Origin: Serratia plymuthica
GTDB taxonomy: Bacteria; Pseudomonadota; Gammaproteobacteria; Enterobacterales; Enterobacteriaceae
Assembly: GCF_018336935.1 (NCBI RefSeq)
Contig: NZ_CP068771.1
Coordinates: 3,038,001-3,102,000 of the forward strand
Direction: 5' to 3'
Length of the DNA stretch: 64,000 nt
The notes below the pieces were generated by a model that was not told the origin of the DNA, did no database searches, and saw only the letters and a program-made list of their open reading frames with translations. Positions 25,663-34,226 of this stretch are shown here, piece after piece; the stretch's first letter is position 1, and every line of letters begins with the position of its first letter. The translations under genes and the position numbers were made by a program.

Positions 25663-27156
25663 ATGCCAAGAACCGCCAAAACCGTTGAAATCCCTGCCAT
25701 CGGCGAACTTGACCGCAACGCGGGGCAGCTCAGTGTCCAGCTTGCCCAGGCGCTGCGGGCCGCCATTCATAAAGGCGAGCTGAAAGCGGGCGATCTGCTG
25801 CCCTCGACGCGGGTGCTGTCGGGCGCATTGCAGCTTGCCAGAGGAACGGTGCTGGCCGCCTTTGAGCAGCTAACCGCCGAAGGTTTTCTGGAAGCGCTGC
25901 CCGGTTCGGGCACCCGCGTGGCGATGGCGCTCAACCGCAAAACCCCGCCGCCGGCTAAAAAACCGCAGATCTGCGACATTCCCCTGACCGCCCAGGCGCA
26001 GGCGTTGGCGCAATTCTCCGCCCAACGGGCGCCTCTGCCGCCAGTCCCTTTCACCGTCTCGGTACCGATCAATGATACTGCCCCCGATGACGTCTGGCGC
26101 CGGCTCGGCAACCGGATCCGCGCCCGGGGGCCTGGCGCCCCATCAGGCTATGGCGACCCTCTTGGCGAGTTGCCGCTGCGCAAAGCGATCTGCGAATATG
26201 TGCGAAAATCGCGTTCGGTGCTCTGTACGCCAGAACAGGTGATCATCACCTCCGGCACCCAGCAAGGGCTTTATCTCGCCACGCAAATAGTGCTGGACGC
26301 CGGCGATGCCGCCTGGGTCGAGGACCCTGCCTATCGCGGTATTACCGCTATCTTTGACAACCTGCTCCGGGACCGGCAGATGGCGCGGGTGCCGGTTGAC
26401 GACCAAGGTATCGACGTGGCGGCGGGCCGAAGAATGGCGCCACGGGCCAGGGCCGCGTTTGTCACCCCGTCTCACCAGTATCCGCTGTGCATGCCGATGA
26501 GCATGTCGCGCAGGCTTGAGCTGCTGGCCTGGGCGAAAGAGCAAAAAGCCTGGATTGTCGAAGACGATTACGACAGTGAAATGCGCTACGCCGGTCACCC
26601 TTTTCCCTCTCTGCAAGGGTTGGATCCCGCCAGAGTCATTTACCTCGGCACCTTCAGCAAAATCCTGTTCCCGTCATTGCGACTGGGTTACGCCATTGTC
26701 CCCGAACCGCTGCTGGCTGCCTTCTGCGGCGCGCGAGTGCTGATGGACCGCCACCCGCCTACCGCCGACCAGCACGTACTGGCCAGCTTTATGGCGCAGG
26801 GGCATCTGGATCGCCATATCCGCAGAATGCGCGGCGTCTATGCGGAAAAGCGGCGCGTGCTGACCGATGCCGTCAATGCGCATATTTCGCCGCATCTGGC
26901 TGCCTTGCTCCCCAGTGATCAGGGGATGCACCGGGTATTGTGGTTGAAAGCGGGGTTGGACGACCGACAGGTGGCCGCCGGCGCCGCCGAGGCAGGCGTG
27001 GCGGTCAGCGCGCTGTCGCCGATGTACGCCCCCGGCAGCGGAAAAAGCGGGTTGATCCTGGGGCTGGGAGGTTACGACGACGAGGCTATTCACCGCGCCG
27101 CCCAAAAGTTGAATCAGGTACTGGTGTCGATAGCGGCCTCCGAGCTTCAGGCTTAA
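25663..27156 (+). CDS. MocR/PdxR-type GntR-aminotransferase regulator
   Basis: A 497-residue fusion of an N-terminal GntR winged helix (LSVQLAQALRAAIHKGELKA; GARGTV-like recognition region LQLARGTVLAAFEQL) and a C-terminal fold-type I aminotransferase domain. The PLP lysine is in LGTFSKILFPSLRLGY, and the aspartate is in EDDYDSEMRY. Such regulators sense PLP or amino compounds and do not catalyse transamination in most studied cases. It is monocistronic. The candidate target is the EamA exporter at 29226, which shares an upstream 10-mer with this promoter. Confidence 0.9.
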   Translation: MPRTAKTVEIPAIGELDRNAGQLSVQLAQALRAAIHKGELKAGDLLPSTRVLSGALQLARGTVLAAFEQLTAEGFLEALPGSGTRVAMALNRKTPPPAKKPQICDIPLTAQAQALAQFSAQRAPLPPVPFTVSVPINDTAPDDVWRRLGNRIRARGPGAPSGYGDPLGELPLRKAICEYVRKSRSVLCTPEQVIITSGTQQGLYLATQIVLDAGDAAWVEDPAYRGITAIFDNLLRDRQMARVPVDDQGIDVAAGRRMAPRARAAFVTPSHQYPLCMPMSMSRRLELLAWAKEQKAWIVEDDYDSEMRYAGHPFPSLQGLDPARVIYLGTFSKILFPSLRLGYAIVPEPLLAAFCGARVLMDRHPPTADQHVLASFMAQGHLDRHIRRMRGVYAEKRRVLTDAVNAHISPHLAALLPSDQGMHRVLWLKAGLDDRQVAAGAAEAGVAVSALSPMYAPGSGKSGLILGLGGYDDEAIHRAAQKLNQVLVSIAASELQA

Positions 27157-27195
27157 AAGGGCTGCATTGAAAGGTAATGTAACCCTGCCACTGGC

Positions 27196-28158
27196 TCATT
27201 TCTCTTTTCGTGTACCGCGAAACACCCGACGCCATTCGCTGGGGCTAATATCGAACCGCGACCGAAAGCGCTGACGGAAGGAAACCGGTGACTGAAAACC
27301 CGACAATTCCGCCACGGTCTCTACGCTGTGATCGGTACTTTCAAGCAGTTCCTGACTGCGATCCAGCCGTTCGGCATTTAGCCACTCACCGACGGGGATA
27401 CCGGTGGCTTTGATAAAATGGCGGGTAAAGGTACGCCGGCTCATATTGACAAATCCCGCCAGCGAATCGAGGTCGTGGGGTTTATCGAGATTGCAACGCA
27501 AATAATCCAGCAGTTCGTTGATTTTGTTATCGCGTGTGGTTTCCGGTACCGGACGTTCAATATATTGAGCCTGCCCCCCTTCTCGGTAAGGAGGGGTTAC
27601 CATGCGTCTGGCCACTCGGTTAGCCAGCGTGCTGCCGTAATGTTTACGAACAATGTACAGGCAACAGTCTATTCCCGCCGCGGTGCCGGCCGAGGTAATA
27701 AGACGATCGTCATGGGTATAAAGCGCATTGCTATCCAGATGCACTGCGGGAAAACGGCGGGTAAAGTCCCGTTCAAATTCCCAGTGGGTTGCCGCACGAC
27801 GATGATCCAGCAACCCCGCGTAGGCCAGTACGTAAGTACCCAGACACAGACCCACAACGTCTGCGCCGCGCCGCCACGCGGCGACCAGAGAGGCAAGCAA
27901 GGCTTCGGAAGGTTTGCTTTCTGGGTTGTTCCAGAACGGAACAACGACAATATCCGCCGAATCGAGCGCCTCCAGCCCTTCACCAACGTTGATTGATACC
28001 CCAATATCAGAATGCACTACGCCAGGATGCTCCGCACAAATATGCAGATCAAACAGCCCCGGCTCCGGCATTGCCTGACTAAAAATGATGCAGGGTACCG
28101 AAAAATGGAACGGGCTAACACCATGGGTGGCAATGACAGCGACGGAAAGTACAGACAT
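27196..28158 (-). CDS. GlxA-family AraC-type regulator
   Basis: A 320-residue regulator with an N-terminal DJ-1/PfpI-like domain (about 1-180, with the nucleophile-elbow sequence GLCLGTYVLAYAGLL and THWEFERDF) and a C-terminal AraC pair of helix-turn-helix motifs (about 215-310; LAGFVNMSRRTFTRHFIKAT and VAELSGFQSPVSFRQRFRS). The DJ-1-like domain is thought to sense a ligand rather than act as an enzyme. It lies 104 bases downstream of the MBL hydrolase gene on the same strand, so it may regulate that gene or follow it in a transcript. No strong ribosome site precedes the ATG. Confidence 0.88.
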   Translation of the reverse strand: MSVLSVAVIATHGVSPFHFSVPCIIFSQAMPEPGLFDLHICAEHPGVVHSDIGVSINVGEGLEALDSADIVVVPFWNNPESKPSEALLASLVAAWRRGADVVGLCLGTYVLAYAGLLDHRRAATHWEFERDFTRRFPAVHLDSNALYTHDDRLITSAGTAAGIDCCLYIVRKHYGSTLANRVARRMVTPPYREGGQAQYIERPVPETTRDNKINELLDYLRCNLDKPHDLDSLAGFVNMSRRTFTRHFIKATGIPVGEWLNAERLDRSQELLESTDHSVETVAELSGFQSPVSFRQRFRSRFDISPSEWRRVFRGTRKEK

Positions 28159-28262
28159 AGATTAGGTTCTCGTTTCTCGTCGGCCTATTTTTGTTTACCG
28201 GTACACCGCGCCCCCTTTTTAGCACCAAAGGGCGTTGTGCGGTTACTGGGCCGAGAATGTTA

Positions 28263-29039
28263 TCAAAACGTACAGGTTTCACCGTCTGCCGGGATCAGCA
28301 CGCTGTCCTGGATACCTTTTTCAATGGCATACTCGCGCAGTTCATCACGACTAAGAATACAGTGGTTAATGGCTTCCATGTGAGAGGCTACGATCATAGC
28401 CTGCGGCATAAGCTCATGCGTGCGCAGCACATCTTCTTTACCCATAATAATCGCGCCGAACCCGTCAACCTGAGCAAAACCGGCATTTAACACCACCACA
28501 TCAGGCTTCCAGGCGCTCAGGCTGTCCACGTAAGGCTTAACCCAGACGGTATCGCCTGCAATATATAACGTTTTTTCATCGGCGTGCTTGAATACCAGAC
28601 CACATGCATCACCCAGCCGAGCAGCGATATCGGGATTAGCATAAGCCTCATCGCTTCCGTGCTGACCGCCAGTTTTGATAATGGTCATGCCCGCAAACTC
28701 ATTGCTGTCTTCAAGAACGCGCACATTACTGAAACCCTGAGCGCGGATCAATTCGGCATCGCTGTCGTTTTGAGTCAGGATGAGGCTATCTTTTGCCACT
28801 TTATCCTGTGCGGCTTTATCCCAGTGATCCAAATGAGTATGGGTCACAATGATGGCATCGACATCCAGCAGTGCGTCAATCGATAGCGGCAGCGCCACCA
28901 GAGGATTACGCAGATGGGAACGCGCCGTACCGGCAAAACCGTCCCAAGCCTCTTTGTCAGACAGCATAGGGTCAATCAGAAATTTAGTACCGGCGTATTC
29001 AAGCAACAGCGTGGCGTTGCGAATTTGGGTCAGTTTCAT
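28263..29039 (-). CDS. MBL-fold metal-dependent hydrolase
   Basis: A 258-residue metallo-beta-lactamase-fold protein of the UlaG-like/YcjG-like group. It starts MKLTQIRNATLLLEYAGTKF and carries the metal motif VTHTHLDHWD, further ligand region AGDTVWVKPY and a final HMEAINHC. No signal peptide, so cytosolic. I start at the ATG at 29039, preceded by GGAG; upstream in-frame codons resemble non-coding sequence. Substrate unknown. The neighbouring GlxA-type regulator gene is on the same strand, an arrangement that suggests a regulated detoxification or catabolic unit. Confidence 0.85.
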   Translation of the reverse strand: MKLTQIRNATLLLEYAGTKFLIDPMLSDKEAWDGFAGTARSHLRNPLVALPLSIDALLDVDAIIVTHTHLDHWDKAAQDKVAKDSLILTQNDSDAELIRAQGFSNVRVLEDSNEFAGMTIIKTGGQHGSDEAYANPDIAARLGDACGLVFKHADEKTLYIAGDTVWVKPYVDSLSAWKPDVVVLNAGFAQVDGFGAIIMGKEDVLRTHELMPQAMIVASHMEAINHCILSRDELREYAIEKGIQDSVLIPADGETCTF

Positions 29040-29225
29040 GCTTTCAGCTCCGAATCGGGGTCGTCTCAACGGGTCGAATGCAGGTTGCTCGGCAATCAAG
29101 CAGTCTGCTGTAGGTGAGAAGCCAGTATAGGGAGCACCTGAAAAGAAGGTGAGTAGCCCGAAGGCCAAATAGCGATGAAATCGGGTCAACCCTCTCGTCC
29201 GACATGGGGCATGAGTCAGCCGGGT

Positions 29226-30134
29226 TTAGCGCGAAAAACGCCTGGCGCCGAACACGCAAATCACGACGCCGGCCATCACTGCAATCATCGCCGGCTGGAC
29301 GGTTTCGTGCAGTAGCAGCCCCGCCAACGCCAGGCCAAAGAATGGCTGCAGCAGTTGCAGTTGCCCCACCGCGGCAATCCCCCCCTGCGCCAGGCCGCGA
29401 TACCAGAAAATAAAACCTATCCACATGCTGAACAGCGAAATATAACCCAGCGAAAACCAGGCCCCGGCGCTCACCCCTGTCCAGGCTGTCGGCGCCGCCC
29501 AGGCCGCGACTGCCGCCGCCAACGGCAACGCGATCACCAGCGCCCAGGAGATCACCTGCCAGCCGCCAAGCCGGCGGGACAGCACCGCACCTTCCGCATA
29601 GCCCAATCCGCAAAGCAGCACCGCAACCACCATCAGCACGTCACCTGCCCAGGAACCGCCCGTTCCCTGGCTCAGCGCGAAAGCGCCAACCAACAGACCG
29701 CCTGCCAGCGAAAAGACCCAGAAGGCCGCCCTCGGGCGCTCCCCGCCGCGCAAAACGCCAAAACAGGCCGTCGCCAGCGGCAGCAGGCCAATGTAAACCA
29801 GCGAATGCGCCGAGGTGGTGTATTGCAAGGCTAACGCCGTCAGCAGCGGAAAACCGATCACCACCCCGACGGCGACAAAAATCAGCGGCGCGATATCAGC
29901 GCGCCGGGGCCAACGCTGGCGCATCGACAGCAATGCGCTCAGCGCCAACAACGCGGCAATCGTCGCCCTCATCGCCGTCAGGAATACCGGATCAAACTCC
30001 TGCACCGCCACCCGGGTGGCGGGCAAGGAACCGCTGAAAATCAACATCCCCAAAAAGCCGTTAATCCAACCCTGCGCCGAACGCGTGGCACCCACGCCAA
30101 CGTTGACTCCGGTTTTTGCTGTCTGACTTGCCAT
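29226..30134 (-). CDS. EamA/RhaT-family exporter
   Basis: A 302-residue inner-membrane transporter with ten hydrophobic helices arranged as two EamA repeats, including FLGMLIFSGSLPATRVAVQ in the first and SLGYISLFSMWIGFIFWYRG in the second. The family exports amino acids or other metabolites in exchange for protons. The ATG at 30134 has GGAG about 10 bases upstream; a GTG at 30152 is an alternative. MocR-type regulators often control EamA exporters, and the candidate MocR operator lies upstream of it. It is 94 bases from the permease gene upstream on the same strand. Confidence 0.85.
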   Translation of the reverse strand: MASQTAKTGVNVGVGATRSAQGWINGFLGMLIFSGSLPATRVAVQEFDPVFLTAMRATIAALLALSALLSMRQRWPRRADIAPLIFVAVGVVIGFPLLTALALQYTTSAHSLVYIGLLPLATACFGVLRGGERPRAAFWVFSLAGGLLVGAFALSQGTGGSWAGDVLMVVAVLLCGLGYAEGAVLSRRLGGWQVISWALVIALPLAAAVAAWAAPTAWTGVSAGAWFSLGYISLFSMWIGFIFWYRGLAQGGIAAVGQLQLLQPFFGLALAGLLLHETVQPAMIAVMAGVVICVFGARRFSR

Positions 30135-30179
30135 TCCAATAAGGCTCCACACGCTTCAAAGAAGAGCCATTCTCCGGAT

Positions 30180-30203
30180 AAAGTGGTTTGCTTCCAGAGC
30201 CAC
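30180..30203. promoter_or_regulatory. Candidate MocR-type site upstream of EamA gene
   Basis: AAAGTGGTTT (30180-30189) is identical to the 10-mer in the MocR gene promoter and, like it, is followed by a mirrored half (GCCAC, 30199-30203). Positioned about 45 bases before the exporter start codon. Inference. Confidence 0.3.
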
Positions 30204-30228
30204 ATAGACACATTTTCAGCAGACCGGT

Positions 30229-31629
30229 TTACTCCGCGCCCGTCGTTTCCACCCCGACCGGCGTGGGCTGGTGGCGGCTATAGAAGAAATAGGCCGCCAC
30301 CAGCAGCAGGGTAAACGGAATGCCAAACCACAGCGTCATTTTGAAAAATTCGGTGAACGCGGTGGAGATCAGCAACGCGGCCATCAAACCGGCCCCCGCC
30401 AGCGTAGTGTAGGGGAAGCCCCACATGCGGAATTTCAGGTGGGTTTTGCGGTGCTGACGGCGGAAAAACAGATGGGTGACAAAGATCATCAACCAGGTAA
30501 AGCAGGCGCCATACACCGAGATCGACATCATGGCGGCGAAGGATTTTTCCGGATAAACCAGGCTCAGCACGATCGACACCACAATGCCGATACAGGACAT
30601 TGCCAACGCGCTCACCGGTATGCCGCGTTGGCTGACGCGGCCCAACGCAGCGGGAGCCTGCCCGGCGCGGGAAAGCGAAAACATCATGCGGGTGGTGATG
30701 TATAGCTGGCTGTTCATCGCCGACAGCGCGGCCACCAGTACGATGAAGTTGAAGATACCGGCGGCGGCGGGCAGATGGATCACGTTCATCGCCACCAGGA
30801 ACGGGCTTTCGCCGGTACCGGACTGCCGCCAGGGTACGATCGCCAGCATCAGCGCAATCGACAGCATGTAAAAGATAAACAGCCGCAAAATGGTGCCTTT
30901 GAAGGCGGTTTTGACCGCAATCACCGGGTTTTTGGCCTCACCGGCGGCCACCGCAATCATCTCAATGCTCAGGTAACTGAAAATGGAGACGATCACCGCG
31001 AACCACATGCCTTTAACGCCAAAGGGGAAGAAGCCGCCGCCGTCGGTAAAGTTTTTAACGCCAAAGGCCGGGTTGGCGGAAAAGGCCAAGATGCCGATGC
31101 CAATGGCGATAAAGGCCGCAATCGCCACCACCTTGATGGTCGACAGCGCATACTCCACCTGGCCGAACGACTTGACGCCAATCACATTGATGGCGATCAC
31201 CGCCGCAGAAAACAGCAGCACCCAGGGCCAGATTGGCGTGCCGGGGAACCAGAACTGCATGTACATGCCGATGGCGGTGACTTCGGTGCCTACCGCCAGC
31301 ACCACGCAAGACCAATAGGAATAGCGCACCAAAAAACCGAACAGCGGGCTGATATAAAACTCGGCGTAGTCGCCAAAAGAACCGGGCGTCGGGTGTTCGG
31401 AGGTCATCTCCGCCAGGCATCCCATCAGCAATAAGGCCACCACGCCACCGATAAAATAGCTCAGCAACACGCTGGGGCCGGCCATTTGTATGGCGTAGGC
31501 GCTGCCGAGAAACAGCCCGGTGCCGATCGCGCCGCCTATCGCCAGCATCGACATCTGCCCGGCGGTGAGCTGCTTTTTCAACCCGCCCTGCCGCCGGGCT
31601 ATTTCGTCAAAACCTTTCATCTCTTTCAT
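30229..31629 (-). CDS. Amino-acid permease, APC superfamily
   Basis: A 466-residue amino-acid:proton symporter with 12 hydrophobic helices. The N-terminal signature is LTAGQMSMLAIGGAIGTGLF followed by LGSA, the conserved unwound helix 1 of AAT-family permeases such as GabP, AnsP, LysP and AroP; GEAKNP-type and YSRHQP elements also appear. The ribosome site AGGA precedes the ATG. It is the last gene of the hydrolase/RidA/aminotransferase/permease set, 18 bases after the aminotransferase. An aromatic or tryptophan-derived substrate is suggested by context only. Confidence 0.88.
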   Translation of the reverse strand: MKEMKGFDEIARRQGGLKKQLTAGQMSMLAIGGAIGTGLFLGSAYAIQMAGPSVLLSYFIGGVVALLLMGCLAEMTSEHPTPGSFGDYAEFYISPLFGFLVRYSYWSCVVLAVGTEVTAIGMYMQFWFPGTPIWPWVLLFSAAVIAINVIGVKSFGQVEYALSTIKVVAIAAFIAIGIGILAFSANPAFGVKNFTDGGGFFPFGVKGMWFAVIVSIFSYLSIEMIAVAAGEAKNPVIAVKTAFKGTILRLFIFYMLSIALMLAIVPWRQSGTGESPFLVAMNVIHLPAAAGIFNFIVLVAALSAMNSQLYITTRMMFSLSRAGQAPAALGRVSQRGIPVSALAMSCIGIVVSIVLSLVYPEKSFAAMMSISVYGACFTWLMIFVTHLFFRRQHRKTHLKFRMWGFPYTTLAGAGLMAALLISTAFTEFFKMTLWFGIPFTLLLVAAYFFYSRHQPTPVGVETTGAE

Positions 31630-31647
31630 GGCGATGTCCTACCTTGT

Positions 31648-32835
31648 TCACACAGCGCGGGTGACGTCCAGAATGGCGGCAGCAACGTAATCGACATTAT
31701 TTTGGTTCAGGCCAGGCAGGCACATACGGCCGGGCGCGACCAGATAAATGGCATACTCTTGCCGCAGCCGGGCGAGTTGCCGTTGGTTCAGCCCGGTATA
31801 GCTGAACATGCCTTTCTGATCGCGGATGCGGCGGTGATCCAGCCGCGAACCGCCCTGCTCCAGCCCTGCGGCCAGAATTTGGCGCATCTGCTTGATGCGC
31901 AGGCGCATACCGGCCAGTTCACTCTCCCACTGTTGCCGCAGCGCTGCGTCCGCCAGCAGGGTCTCCACAATCTGGCTGCCGTGGGTCGGCGGGCAGGAGT
32001 AGCTGCGGCGGATCAGCGCTTTCAACGCGCCCTTCACGTTTACCGCGATCTGCGGGCTGCCGCAGCGCACCGACAGGCCCCCCAGCCGCTGGCCGTACAG
32101 CGCGACATTTTTAGAAAATGAGTTGGCGACCAAAAATTCCAGATCGGTTTTCAGCGTCTCATGCAACGCAAAACCATCTTCTGCCAGGCCGTCGCCAAAC
32201 CCCTGATAAGCGATATCGAAGAACGGCAGCAGCCGGCGGCGTTGCAGCACCTCGATCGTGGCGCGCCACTGCGCCTGAGTGAGATCGGTACCGGTCGGGT
32301 TGTGGCAACAAGGGTGCAGCAGCACCACGCTGCCTTCCGGCAGGCTGGCGAGCGTATCGAGCATGGCGTCAAAACGCAGGCCGCCGGTGGCCTCATCAAA
32401 GTACGGATAGGTGTGAACCTTCAGCCCGGCCCCCTCGAAGATGGCCCAATGGTTGGCCCAGGTGGGATCAGACACCCAGATATCGCGGCGGGACAAAGAG
32501 TGATGGATAAAATCCGCCGCCAATTTCAACGCACCGGAACCGCCGAGGGTCTGTACCGTGGCGATAGCTGAGGTATCCTGTTCGCCAAACAGCAAGCTTT
32601 GCACCTGTTGGGTAAACAGCGGCGAACCTTCTATCGGCGGGTAACCGTGGGGACGGCGCTGTTCAAGCAAGCGCCGTTCGGCCGCTTCAACCGCCTGCAT
32701 CAGCGGGATCCTGCCCTGCCGATCATAATAAAGACCTATACCCAGATTCACTTTCTGCGTATTTTCATCCTGTAAATAAGCTTCCATCAACGACATAATA
32801 GGATCGGGCGCAGACGCGCCGATATGATTAAACAT
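31648..32835 (-). CDS. Aromatic amino acid aminotransferase, AspC/TyrB family
   Basis: A 395-residue fold-type I class Ia aminotransferase. It starts MFNHIGASAPDPIMSLMEAY, typical of AspC/TyrB, with the PLP-phosphate region GGSGALKLA, HPCCHNPTGTDLTQAQW, PLP Asp/Tyr in FDIAYQGFGDG and the Schiff-base Lys in VANSFSKNVALYGQRLG. It exchanges amino groups between aromatic or dicarboxylic amino acids and 2-oxoglutarate or oxaloacetate. Being in an operon with a permease, RidA and a formamidase-like hydrolase, it is probably catabolic rather than a housekeeping copy. Confidence 0.9.
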   Translation of the reverse strand: MFNHIGASAPDPIMSLMEAYLQDENTQKVNLGIGLYYDRQGRIPLMQAVEAAERRLLEQRRPHGYPPIEGSPLFTQQVQSLLFGEQDTSAIATVQTLGGSGALKLAADFIHHSLSRRDIWVSDPTWANHWAIFEGAGLKVHTYPYFDEATGGLRFDAMLDTLASLPEGSVVLLHPCCHNPTGTDLTQAQWRATIEVLQRRRLLPFFDIAYQGFGDGLAEDGFALHETLKTDLEFLVANSFSKNVALYGQRLGGLSVRCGSPQIAVNVKGALKALIRRSYSCPPTHGSQIVETLLADAALRQQWESELAGMRLRIKQMRQILAAGLEQGGSRLDHRRIRDQKGMFSYTGLNQRQLARLRQEYAIYLVAPGRMCLPGLNQNNVDYVAAAILDVTRAV

Positions 32836-32895
32836 AGCGATTCCTTAACTCATTATTTAATGAATTTTCAGGTGAAGATGATAATTAAATGCGAA

Positions 32896-33267
32896 TCAGG
32901 CTGTGGCGCTGACGGTTATTTCTATTTTCATTCCCGGCACCACCAATTTATCGACAATAACGGTTGAACGATTGGGGTAAGGATAATTAAAGTATTTTTT
33001 ATAAATCTCATCGAGTAATTTAACGTCATTCACATCGGTGAGATAAACAATCACCTGCAATACGTTATCGCTGTGGCTATTGGCCGCCTTCAGCGTTTGC
33101 GCCAGATTATCGAACGTCAGGGTAATCTGGCTTTCCGGCGCGCCGGTTTCAATACTGCCGTCGGGCCTGACCGGGCCGTGGGCAGTGAACAACATGCCCC
33201 CGCCTTTGGTGGCCCAGGAAAAGGGTTGCCCAATTTCCGGCAGGCCGGTATCAATGATGCTGCGCAT
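32896..33267 (-). CDS. RidA family protein
   Basis: A 123-residue YjgF/YER057c/UK114-type protein. RidA-like proteins hydrolyse reactive enamine/imine intermediates produced by PLP enzymes. The C-terminal strands include STVIVDKLVVPGMKIEITVS, but the canonical Arg of the RidA deaminase site sits in a changed context (PYPNRSTVIVDKL), so this is a divergent subgroup. It starts 3 bases after the hydrolase stop, with GGGGAAA inside that gene's end, and is followed by the aminotransferase, whose imine products it could clear. Confidence 0.82.
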   Translation of the reverse strand: MRSIIDTGLPEIGQPFSWATKGGGMLFTAHGPVRPDGSIETGAPESQITLTFDNLAQTLKAANSHSDNVLQVIVYLTDVNDVKLLDEIYKKYFNYPYPNRSTVIVDKLVVPGMKIEITVSATA

Positions 33268-33270
33268 GGT

Positions 33271-34065
33271 TTATTTCCCCGTGGTGATTAACTGCCGGAT
33301 CAGCGCCCCGTCGATGGCGAACAGCGCGTCCAGTACGTTGTAATGATTGGCTCCCGCGACGGCAACCAGCTCAACCGGCAGGTTTTTCTCCCGCAGCGCG
33401 GCGTAATAATGATGTGACTGCCCTATCAGTTCCGGCAGCTCGGCTGCGCCGTAAAACAGCGTCGTGGGTTTTAGGTGCTCAGGGATATGGCGCGCCGGGC
33501 TCAGCTGCGTGATTTGCCGCCGGGTCAGTTGCAATTGCCGGTTTACGTAAGTGCTTAACAGCGGTTCCAACTCAAAAATGCCGCTGATGGGCAATACCGC
33601 GTCAACAACGGCATGCTGCTGCCAATAACTGGCCAGATGCCCGCCGGCGGAATGGCCGCACAAATAGACCGGCGCGTTTTTTTGCGGGGCCAGCCGCAGT
33701 TCAATGGCATCCAGCGCCGCGCCGATTTGCCGGCAAATATCGTCCAGTGTCGCCACCGGCGCCAACGTATATTCCAGCAACACCACATCAAAGCCCAGAG
33801 CCAATGGCACCTCGGCAATAAAAGCAAAATCGTCTTTACGGCAAAATTGCCAATAACCGCCATGAATAAATATTAATGTTCCTTTCGAGGGCGCATCAGA
33901 ATATAACCAATCAAACACTTCCCGTTCCGAATAACCATAAGAAATATCAAGTTCGCTGCGTACTTGCCGATAAACGGCCTGACTGCGGGTTTGAAATGAG
34001 TTCAGGATCTCATTTTCATTGTCTACCGTCGAACCGTTATCATAACTTCCCGGGACAAGTTTCAT
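33271..34065 (-). CDS. Alpha/beta hydrolase, kynurenine-formamidase-like
   Basis: A 264-residue hydrolase with the oxyanion motif FIHGGYWQF (about 68-76) and the nucleophile elbow CGHSAGGHLAS (about 135-145), the pattern of arylformamidase (AFMID) and esterase-type HGGxW proteins. The final catalytic His lies in AGANHYNVLDAL. It is cytosolic. It is the first gene of the four-gene set and has an AT-rich leader without a clear Shine-Dalgarno. Formamidase activity on N-formylkynurenine or a similar amide would supply an aromatic amino acid for the aminotransferase; this is inference. Confidence 0.75.
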   Translation of the reverse strand: MKLVPGSYDNGSTVDNENEILNSFQTRSQAVYRQVRSELDISYGYSEREVFDWLYSDAPSKGTLIFIHGGYWQFCRKDDFAFIAEVPLALGFDVVLLEYTLAPVATLDDICRQIGAALDAIELRLAPQKNAPVYLCGHSAGGHLASYWQQHAVVDAVLPISGIFELEPLLSTYVNRQLQLTRRQITQLSPARHIPEHLKPTTLFYGAAELPELIGQSHHYYAALREKNLPVELVAVAGANHYNVLDALFAIDGALIRQLITTGK

Positions 34066-34226
34066 ATATTAAACTTCGTTTATTATTTAAGATGTGCGTT
34101 AACTATTAGCCCCGTCCAAAATATTGTCAAGAAGGGAACCGCAGCAATGCGTGCGCGGTAAAATAAATCTTATTTCTGCGCCAAATAAGTTTAACCAGTG
34201 AAACTTATCGGTAGTGACTGGCCGGT

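Noticed and set aside
29044..29613. 189-residue minus-strand frame overlapping the EamA gene end and the MBL promoter
   Set aside because: It is out of frame with the EamA gene, Arg/Gly/Ala-rich and typical of a GC-rich shadow frame.
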